Below, piece after piece: positions 1-6,123 of a DNA stretch of 8,352 nucleotides. The notes under the pieces were generated by a model. That model was not told the DNA's origin. It saw only the letters and a list, made by a program, of their open reading frames with translations, and made no database searches. The DNA comes from JBLHGU01 sp047615875 (GTDB taxonomy: Bacteria > Pseudomonadota > Gammaproteobacteria > Arenicellales > CAJQKF01). The stretch's first letter is position 1, and every line of letters begins with the position of its first letter. The translations under genes and the position numbers were made by a program. The stretch is taken from assembly GCA_047615875.1 (NCBI GenBank), contig JBLHGU010000228.1, positions 1 through 8,352 of the forward strand. Reading direction: 5' to 3'.

Positions 1-1
1 T

Positions 2-1696
2 GCAGGCTCGTCTGGCCTTGCTCAGTTGCTTATCCAACAGGGCGCAATCGATCGACAGGGTGCAAAAGACCTTCAAGCAGAAGCCGACAACACCCGACGC
101 ACCTTTTATCGAACCGCCCTGGGCAATAGTCAGGTAGACAACGATTTTTTGTATCGTGCCGCTGCAGAAGCATATGGCATACCATTTTTTGATCTGGGTG
201 CCTACGATGAACGGCATATTCCAGAAACAATAATTCCGGCCTCCATCATGGAAGAGCATCAGATCGCACCACTATATGAACGTGGTTCCAGATTATTTGT
301 TGCTGTGGCGGATCCAAGTGATATTGTTTCTGTTGATGCCATCCGCTTTCATACGTCGGTAGCATTGGAATTAATATTAGTCGAGGAGTCTAAAATCCTC
401 AGTCTAATTGAAAAACAAACATCGTCAGACAACACTGCTCTGCTGACCCTTGATGACGACGCCTTCGATGAATTGGATATTGGTAGCGATGATGATCAAC
501 AAAGCTCCATGCGGCAGGAAGTGGATAGCGATGTTGACACGCCCATTGTACGATTCGTTAATAAGATGTTTCTCGACGCAATCAACCAAAGTGCGTCAGA
601 TATTCACGTAGAACCATATGAGAAAGTTTTAAGAATCCGCTACCGAATTGATGGCGTATTGCACGAGGTCCCTGCACCACCCGTGGCGATGGCCAATCAG
701 ATCATTTCTCGAATAAAAATTCTTTCCCGTCTTGATATTGCGGAACGCCGAGTGCCTCAGGATGGGCGCATGAAGCTAAAGCTATCTAAAACCAACGAAA
801 TAGATTTTCGTATTAGTACATTACCTACCTTGTTTGGCGAAAAAATTGTCATTCGAATACTTGATACCAGTGCCATATCACTCGATCTTGAGGCGCTGGG
901 CTTTGAACCTGACCAATTGGCGGTGTACGCTGATGCCATTAAACGTCCTTATGGCATGATTCTGGTAACTGGCCCAACCGGTAGTGGTAAATCCATATCA
1001 TTATACTCCGCCTTAAATATGCTTAATACCATCGATCGAAATATTTCCTCGGTGGAAGACCCTGTTGAGGTCTATTTGACGGGTATAAATCAGGTCGCCA
1101 TCAATGAAAAAGCCAATCTAAATTTTGCCGTTGCTCTACGAGCATTTCTACGCCAGGACCCAGACATCATCATGGTAGGAGAAATACGCGATCTTGAAAC
1201 AGCTGACATTGCTATTAAGGCCTCCCAGACTGGTCATCTGGTTTTATCAACTTTGCACACCAATGACGCACTGGCTACCGTAACCCGCCTTTTAAATATG
1301 GGTGTCGAGCCTTTTAATGTTGGATCATCAGTTCACCTAATAATGGCTCAGCGCCTGCTTAGAAAACTCTGTCCTTCCTGTAAGCAAGTGGTAGAGATCC
1401 CACAGTCAGCCTTGCTGGAAGCAGGATTTAGAAAGGAACAATTGCCAGATGCAGATATACATCAAGCAGTGGGCTGTAATAACTGCACCAATGGTTACAA
1501 AGGTCGGACAGGAATCTTTCAACTGCTTCTTGTTAGTGAGGAAATGTCTTTTCTCATTATGGGCAATGCCAAGCAGGAAGAGTTGGAGAAACTTGCCCGA
1601 AAAGAAGGTATGATCACGCTCAGACAAGCGGGACTTATCAAGGTTGCCAAAGGTCTCACCACATTGGACGAGGTTGAGCGCGTCACAAATCTGTAA
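2..1696 (+). CDS. pilB: Type IV pilus assembly (extension) ATPase PilB, 5' partial
   Basis: PilB is the cytoplasmic hexameric ATPase that powers pilus extension, working against the platform protein PilC. The frame is open to the left window edge (564 residues visible). The first in-frame TTG at 26 is not the start: the codons before it read AGSSGLAQ, matching the SGL-type N-terminus of Pseudomonas PilB (about 566 residues), so probably only a few codons are missing. An N-terminal type II/IV secretion ATPase domain is followed by an acidic linker (about 445-540) and the ATPase core. Visible motifs are Walker A GPTGSGKS (971-994), Asp box VEDPVE (1052-1069), Walker B DPDIIMVGEIRD (1157-1192), a His box with TGHLVLSTLHTND (from 1229), and a metal-binding pair of CxxC motifs (Cys codons 1370, 1379, 1475, 1484). 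Walker A ends in Ser where Thr is usual. A GspE or MshE paralogue is less likely, because pilC and pilD follow directly. Confidence 0.96.
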   Translation, partial: AGSSGLAQLLIQQGAIDRQGAKDLQAEADNTRRTFYRTALGNSQVDNDFLYRAAAEAYGIPFFDLGAYDERHIPETIIPASIMEEHQIAPLYERGSRLFVAVADPSDIVSVDAIRFHTSVALELILVEESKILSLIEKQTSSDNTALLTLDDDAFDELDIGSDDDQQSSMRQEVDSDVDTPIVRFVNKMFLDAINQSASDIHVEPYEKVLRIRYRIDGVLHEVPAPPVAMANQIISRIKILSRLDIAERRVPQDGRMKLKLSKTNEIDFRISTLPTLFGEKIVIRILDTSAISLDLEALGFEPDQLAVYADAIKRPYGMILVTGPTGSGKSISLYSALNMLNTIDRNISSVEDPVEVYLTGINQVAINEKANLNFAVALRAFLRQDPDIIMVGEIRDLETADIAIKASQTGHLVLSTLHTNDALATVTRLLNMGVEPFNVGSSVHLIMAQRLLRKLCPSCKQVVEIPQSALLEAGFRKEQLPDADIHQAVGCNNCTNGYKGRTGIFQLLLVSEEMSFLIMGNAKQEELEKLARKEGMITLRQAGLIKVAKGLTTLDEVERVTNL

Positions 1697-1715
1697 GTAT
1701 TAATCCGGATAGTCC

Positions 1716-2939
1716 ATGGCACAGAATCCAAGAGCCAAAAAATTTCACACCTTCGTGTGGACAGGAGTTGACGGACAAAACCGTCAAATTAATGGTGAGC
1801 AAGATGGTCCCAATCCGAATTTTATACGCGCCCTCTTACGCCGTCAGGGTATCAGTGTAAAAAAAATTCGTCGTAAACCGAAACAGTTCATTCTGTTCCA
1901 AAAGCGAATTAACACTAAAGATATTGCCGTGGTCACTCGGCAAATTTCCACACTAATTGCTGCTGGCATACCCATTGCCCAGTCAATTGGAGCAATTGCC
2001 CGTGGCAGTGATAATCCCCGTATGGCAGGTCTTCTTACCAGTATTCGACGGGATGTAGAAAGTGGGCATACCTTCAGTACCGCTATTCAAAAACATCCTG
2101 GTTACTTTGATCGTTTATTTGTGAGCCTGGCGACCGCCGGTGAAGAATCAGGCACGTTAGACGGATTAATGAATAAAGTCGCCGGTTATCTGGAAAGAAT
2201 TGAGGAAATTAAGAGTAAAGTGCGCGCTGCCATGTTTTACCCCATCATGGTTTTGTTTGTCGCAATTGCAATAATTATAATAATGTTGATATTTGTCATA
2301 CCTGAGTTTGAAAAACTCTTCTCGAGCTTTGGTGCCGGTTTACCAACCTTAACGCAATGGATGTTAGATGCCTCGCATTGGTTTCAGGAATGGTGGCTGG
2401 TATTTTTTATAGGTGTATCGGCTCTATTCACTTTTACAAGATGGAGCTATAAGCGATCGAGCAAAGCACAACACACATTTGACCGTGTTATTTTGCATGC
2501 GCCTATTTTTGGGCCAATACTTCGCAAGGCCACGGTTGCCAGATTTTGTCGCACGCTTGCTACAATGTTTGGAGCAGGTGTACCTCTGGTTGACGCTTTA
2601 ACCGCCGTAGCTGGAGCATCTGGGAACCGGGTTTATTATGACGCCACTTTCCGAATTAGAAAGGAAATTAGCACAGGTCGCCCACTTGAAATATGCATGG
2701 CTCAGACTAAATTATTTCCGTCCATGGTTCTACAAATGGTCGCGACTGGAGAGGAAACAGGTGAACTGGAAAATATGCTAAATAAAACTGCAGACTATTT
2801 TGAGGACGAAGTCAATAATGCGGTTGATGCTATGTCTAGTTTGATCGAGCCGATCATGATCGTTATATTGGGTGGCATCGTTGGCACCATAGTGGTGGCC
2901 ATGTATCTGCCAATATTCAAACTGGCGTCTGCTTTCTAG
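1716..2939 (+). CDS. pilC: Type IV pilus inner-membrane platform protein PilC
   Basis: PilC (GspF/T2SF family) is the polytopic inner-membrane platform on which the PilB and PilT motors act. The 407-residue length is normal for the family. The sequence shows the typical short N-terminal segment (FVWTGVDG at 13-20, LRRQGISVKK at 41-50), then two homologous T2SF domains at about residues 68-195 and 272-400. The domains share the repeated signatures AAGIP / GAGVP and ATAGEESG / VATGEETG. Three hydrophobic segments are visible at about 175-196 (very Ile-rich), 226-242 and 376-398. The ATG at 1716 lies 19 bases after the pilB stop and keeps the conserved N-terminus; no good Shine-Dalgarno sequence precedes it. 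The gene is almost certainly cotranscribed with pilB. A GspF of a type II secretion system is the alternative, but no gsp genes are nearby. Confidence 0.96.
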   Translation: MAQNPRAKKFHTFVWTGVDGQNRQINGEQDGPNPNFIRALLRRQGISVKKIRRKPKQFILFQKRINTKDIAVVTRQISTLIAAGIPIAQSIGAIARGSDNPRMAGLLTSIRRDVESGHTFSTAIQKHPGYFDRLFVSLATAGEESGTLDGLMNKVAGYLERIEEIKSKVRAAMFYPIMVLFVAIAIIIIMLIFVIPEFEKLFSSFGAGLPTLTQWMLDASHWFQEWWLVFFIGVSALFTFTRWSYKRSSKAQHTFDRVILHAPIFGPILRKATVARFCRTLATMFGAGVPLVDALTAVAGASGNRVYYDATFRIRKEISTGRPLEICMAQTKLFPSMVLQMVATGEETGELENMLNKTADYFEDEVNNAVDAMSSLIEPIMIVILGGIVGTIVVAMYLPIFKLASAF

Positions 2940-2997
2940 GAAAATATATACTATATTCTTTTTACTGCCGAACCTGGCATCTAGTGTCCCTATCTCA
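2940..2997. other. pilC-pilD intergenic gap, AT-rich, no clear signal
   Basis: This 58-base spacer is the longest non-coding stretch in the window. Its left half is AT-rich and contains -10-like hexamers (TATACT at 2947-2952, TATATT at 2952-2957), but I see no matching -35 element at 16-18 base spacing and no sigma-54 GG/GC pair. There is no hairpin followed by a T tract either. The pilD reading frame is open backward through the gap but contains no ATG, GTG or TTG, so the gap is not a missed N-terminus with a usual start. It may be a plain intra-operon spacer or a weak internal promoter for pilD-coaE; the sequence does not decide. Confidence 0.3.
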
Positions 2998-3867
2998 ATG
3001 ATTCACCAACTACTCCCTGAAATGTCAGTATGGACAACCATTACTGTACTGTTAGTATTCGGACTGTGCATTGGAAGTTTTCTAAATGTAGTAATACACC
3101 GACTTCCAATGATTATGGAGCAAGAATATGCTCTGACAGATACACTGACAATAGAAGGGCATAATAAGCAACCAGACCAAATTAGTCTGGCCCGCCCGGC
3201 TTCTGCCTGTCCTCACTGCAAAACCCCACTGCGCATTCGCGACAATATCCCGCTAATAAGCTATCTGCTACTGGGGGGTCGATGTGCACATTGCAGCGAA
3301 CCAATATCCGGCCGCTATCCTATTGTCGAGCTCATCACCGGACTTCTTACTGTATTGGCTTTTTATATCTCACCAAGCCTTCCTGCAGCTCTAGCGATCT
3401 CACTATTTTGCTACGCATTACTGGCATTAACCATTATCGATCTCGAACATTATCTTTTACCTGATTTTATTACCCTGCCTTTGATGTGGGCGGGGTTATT
3501 ACTCAATCAGTTTTATTTTTTCACGGAGCCAGGATCTGCAGTATTTGGAGCAGCTGCGGGTTATCTAAGTCTGTGGTCAATCTACCATGTATTCAAGCTG
3601 ATAACGGGCAAGGAGGGGCTTGGGTACGGAGACTTCAAACTACTAGCCGCACTTGGTGCCTGGGTCGGCTGGCAAGGGCTACCATTGATTATCTTAATGG
3701 CTTCAATGGTCGGCGCCATCATTGGCGGCATTTACCTTGCATTTAGTCGTAAGGGGCGAGAACATCCAATCCCCTTTGGCCCCTTTCTTTGCAGTGCAGG
3801 GCTCATTGGACTGCTATTTGGCGATGTTATAACCAGCCGATATTTTCAGTTCCTCGGCATTGGCTAA
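2998..3867 (+). CDS. pilD: Prepilin peptidase / N-methyltransferase PilD
   Basis: PilD is a membrane aspartic protease that cleaves the leader of type IV prepilins and pseudopilins and methylates the new N-terminal residue. The 289-residue length is typical of the full bifunctional form. The sequence shows the GSFLNVVIHRLP motif (26-37) after the first membrane segment, then the cytoplasmic methyltransferase loop with RPASACPHC (66-74) and CAHC (96-99), which gives the two zinc-type CxxC pairs, followed by ISGRYPIVE (103-111). The catalytic aspartates are Asp148 (IIDLEHYLLPD) and Asp212 (GYGDFK). About seven further hydrophobic segments follow. The ATG at 2998 is the first usual start in frame; Met9 at 3022 is possible, and neither has a clear Shine-Dalgarno sequence. 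If the genome carries a type II secretion system, this enzyme probably serves it too, as in Pseudomonas (inference). Confidence 0.96.
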   Translation: MIHQLLPEMSVWTTITVLLVFGLCIGSFLNVVIHRLPMIMEQEYALTDTLTIEGHNKQPDQISLARPASACPHCKTPLRIRDNIPLISYLLLGGRCAHCSEPISGRYPIVELITGLLTVLAFYISPSLPAALAISLFCYALLALTIIDLEHYLLPDFITLPLMWAGLLLNQFYFFTEPGSAVFGAAAGYLSLWSIYHVFKLITGKEGLGYGDFKLLAALGAWVGWQGLPLIILMASMVGAIIGGIYLAFSRKGREHPIPFGPFLCSAGLIGLLFGDVITSRYFQFLGIG

Positions 3868-4471
3868 TAACCCTCTTAAAATTGGACTTACCGGTGGAAT
3901 TGGAAGCGGTAAAACCACAGTAAGTGATCTTTTCGCTGTTCTGGACGTGCCTGTTTTTGACTCTGATGTTATTGCCCATGAAATCACTCATAATAATCAC
4001 CCGATTCTGGAGAGAGTGCGCGCGCAATTTGGTTGCCAGTCCATCGACATTAATGGCAATATGGATCGTACCTATATGCGCAAAGTTATTTTTAATGATG
4101 CACAGAAAAAGTCTCAGCTAGAGGCTATTCTTCACCCAGCTATACGCCATATCACGGACCAGCTAGTTAACAATTGCCAGGCCGATTATTGCATTTTATC
4201 GATTCCGCTATTAATTGAAACCAATCAACTGGATCGTGTTGACCGACTGCTAGTAGTGGACGCGGAGGACTCTCAACGTATTAAATGGATAAAAATGCGT
4301 AGTCAATTATCGGAGGATGAAATTGTAAGTATTATGGCCACCCAAACGACCAGGGAAAACAGGCTATCGGTTGCAGACGATGTTATTGTTAATGATTCTG
4401 ATCTGTCAGCCTTAGAGGATAAAGTTTCTCAACTGCACCAAAAATATTCTGTAGTCGCGGCGCAGCGATAG
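3860..4471 (+). CDS. coaE: Dephospho-CoA kinase CoaE
   Basis: CoaE phosphorylates the 3'-hydroxyl of the ribose of dephospho-CoA with ATP, the final step of coenzyme A synthesis in the cytosol. The 203-residue length is usual. The sequence shows the P-loop GLTGGIGSGKT (9-19), the substrate-site segment FDSDVIAHE (33-41), LHPAIR (91-96), PLLIE (116-120), the VVDAE strand (132-136), and the lid/adenine region ending in REN..ADDVIVN (165-178). The start is a TTG at 3860, overlapping the last 8 bases of pilD. The frame has a stop at 3830-3832 upstream and no other ATG, GTG or TTG before the P-loop, so TTG is strongly favoured. Translation probably depends on coupling to pilD. The pilD-coaE pairing is common in gammaproteobacteria; yacG, which often follows, is absent here. 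Confidence 0.96.
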   Translation: MANNPLKIGLTGGIGSGKTTVSDLFAVLDVPVFDSDVIAHEITHNNHPILERVRAQFGCQSIDINGNMDRTYMRKVIFNDAQKKSQLEAILHPAIRHITDQLVNNCQADYCILSIPLLIETNQLDRVDRLLVVDAEDSQRIKWIKMRSQLSEDEIVSIMATQTTRENRLSVADDVIVNDSDLSALEDKVSQLHQKYSVVAAQR

Positions 4472-4475
4472 CTGC
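4462..4475. repeat. Short perfect inverted repeat at the coaE/mutT convergence
   Basis: GCAGC and GCTGC flank a four-base GATA loop, giving a 5-bp perfect stem that spans the coaE stop codon. It lies in the tail-to-tail junction, where a bidirectional terminator might be expected. Neither strand has a T tract directly after the stem, so it does not meet the intrinsic terminator pattern. It may be a chance palindrome or a weak RNA 3' end structure. Confidence 0.25.
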
Positions 4476-4485
4476 AGATACAGAC

Positions 4486-4878
4486 TTATCGTAAAAAACG
4501 CTCCAGCTTTGGCAGCATCAATATATTGCCTGGTAAAAAATTGACCTGTTCGATCTCAGTCAGCCTCAACCATCGAATGGACTGTCCTTCAAGTCCCTCA
4601 GGTATACCTCCCCACTTCGATATTTTCCAGATATGCAATTCAACAGTACGGTCCAGAAAATTATTAACATGAGTAAATAGAGGCTCTGCCTGCTCCACCT
4701 GCACACCTAATTCTTCCTTGATTTCACGGTTCAGTGCATTTCGAAATGACTCGCCTTGCTCAACCTTCCCACCAGGAAATTCCCACTGCCCTGCACAGGC
4801 TTTGCCTGCTGGCCGCTCCGCCACCAAAACCTGACCATTACCACGGATCATCACCCCCACAACCACGCTGAGATTCAT
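4486..4878 (-). CDS. mutT: MutT, 8-oxo-dGTP diphosphatase (Nudix hydrolase)
   Basis: MutT hydrolyses 8-oxo-dGTP to the monophosphate and so removes an oxidised, mutagenic nucleotide from the pool. At 130 residues it is nearly the length of E. coli MutT (129). It is the stand-alone form, not the MutT-ThiE fusion reported in some Pseudomonas relatives. The full Nudix box GX5EX7REUXEEXGU occupies residues 37-59 and ends REIKEELGV. It is preceded by WEFPGG (32-37), matching LEFPGG in E. coli. Near the C-terminus, FLPGN places Asn118 where E. coli has Asn119, which contacts 8-oxoguanine; this supports MutT over a generic Nudix enzyme. The ATG overlaps the argJ stop as ATGA, so translation is probably coupled to argJ. 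No separate Shine-Dalgarno sequence is visible. Exact substrate preference is inferred. Confidence 0.92.
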   Translation of the reverse strand: MNLSVVVGVMIRGNGQVLVAERPAGKACAGQWEFPGGKVEQGESFRNALNREIKEELGVQVEQAEPLFTHVNNFLDRTVELHIWKISKWGGIPEGLEGQSIRWLRLTEIEQVNFLPGNILMLPKLERFLR

Positions 4879-6113
4879 GATCGATAGTCGGCATTAATCC
4901 TGATATATCCCTCGGTTAAATCACAGGTCCATATCCTTGCAGAACCCTCGCCAATAGCCAGGTCCACCGCAATAGAAACCTGCATACCTTTCAGATGCGC
5001 TGCGACAAGATCTTCATCATAATCATCGACCGCGGCTCCGCGGCTGGCGATCTCAACACCGCCCATACTGATACTTAATAAGTCACGATCCGCTTTCTCA
5101 CCGGCTTTTCCAACTGCCATCACCACCCGTCCCCAATTGGCGTCTTCGCCTGCTATAGCAGTTTTTACCAACGGTGAATTGGCAATAGACAACCCTATTA
5201 GTCTAGCTGCCTGATCTGATTCAGCACCAGCAACATCAATGGTGATAAGTTTTGATGCACCCTCCCCATCTTTGACTATCTGAACCGCCAGGTCCTGCAT
5301 CACGTCCTTTAAGACTTTTTTAAAAGGCTCTATGGCAGGATCATCTAGACAGGTAATTTGAGAATGGCTAGATTGACAGGTGGAAATCAACAGAACGGTA
5401 TCACTGGTTGAGGTGTCGCTATCAACGGTGATGGAATTGAACGTAGTTGGGGTTAATTCATCAAGCAAAGCCTGCAAAATAGTAGCATTGGCATTAAAGT
5501 CCGTGAAGACAAAACCCAGCATGGTGGCCATATCTGGCGCGATCATGCCTGAGCCTTTGCAAATCCCGGAAATACTAACCTGAGCCCCAGCAATTTCCAG
5601 GCTCGCACTGGCAGCCTTAGGAAAGGTGTCCGTTGTCATTATGGCTCCAGCTGAATCAAGCCAGTTTGCTTCGCCAGAATTCTCGCAGCATCGATCCAGC
5701 CCCTCTACGACGCGCTCGATTGGCAGAATCTCACCGATTACGCCGGTTGAAGCCAGATATACCTGATCGACAGAACAATTCAGTCGACTAGCTACCGCCT
5801 CGGCGGTGTCCTGTACAGTTCTGGCTCCTGCCGAGCCGGTAAATGCGTTCGCATTACCAGAATTTACCAATAATGCTCTAATACTTCCATTGCGAAGATT
5901 TTTGCGACACCAGTCCACAGGCGCTGATGACGTTTTTGAACGGGTTAGCACGCCAGCGACAACACTACCTTTAGCCAGCTCGGCTAGCCACAAATCGGTT
6001 CTTCCGGCGTATTTCACTCCAGCTTCGGCCACGCTCATGGAAAGCCCCGAAATTACGGGAAGGTTCTCCGGAAAAGCTTCTGGTGCCAGCGGTGATCTAG
6101 GAAGTTCTATCAT
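4875..6113 (-). CDS. argJ: Glutamate N-acetyltransferase / ornithine acetyltransferase ArgJ
   Basis: ArgJ transfers the acetyl group from N-acetylornithine to glutamate, recycling acetyl in arginine synthesis; some members also use acetyl-CoA to make N-acetylglutamate. The precursor cleaves itself before the Thr of the ATML motif, giving alpha and beta chains. I chose the ATG at 6113 (412 residues), 10 bases after the secA stop. A longer frame from a GTG at 6167 lies inside secA and adds residues with no family likeness. Visible motifs are LVNSGNANAFTG (82-93), TTDTFPK (160-166), KGSGMIAPDMATML with nucleophile Thr197, the ITVDSDTSTSDT segment (228-239), VKDGEGA (280-286), DANWGR (324-329) and the C-terminal INADYRS. 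No residue expected for function is obviously missing. Whether it is mono- or bifunctional cannot be read from the sequence. The position after secA matches Pseudomonas. Confidence 0.95.
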   Translation of the reverse strand: MIELPRSPLAPEAFPENLPVISGLSMSVAEAGVKYAGRTDLWLAELAKGSVVAGVLTRSKTSSAPVDWCRKNLRNGSIRALLVNSGNANAFTGSAGARTVQDTAEAVASRLNCSVDQVYLASTGVIGEILPIERVVEGLDRCCENSGEANWLDSAGAIMTTDTFPKAASASLEIAGAQVSISGICKGSGMIAPDMATMLGFVFTDFNANATILQALLDELTPTTFNSITVDSDTSTSDTVLLISTCQSSHSQITCLDDPAIEPFKKVLKDVMQDLAVQIVKDGEGASKLITIDVAGAESDQAARLIGLSIANSPLVKTAIAGEDANWGRVVMAVGKAGEKADRDLLSISMGGVEIASRGAAVDDYDEDLVAAHLKGMQVSIAVDLAIGEGSARIWTCDLTEGYIRINADYRS

Positions 6114-6123
6114 ATACTTAAAT

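Noticed and set aside
26..28. TTG as the start of pilB
   Set aside because: The frame is open to the window edge and the preceding codons match the PilB N-terminus, so the true start is off the window.
2940..2960. Promoter for pilD-coaE in the AT-rich gap
   Set aside because: The -10-like hexamers have no matching -35 element at proper spacing, and AT-rich DNA gives such hexamers by chance. It is noted as a gap only.
4490..4500. Run of six T on the minus strand as a mutT terminator
   Set aside because: It lies within the last mutT codons (ERFLR), and only a 3-bp stem can form just before it, so it does not form a terminator.
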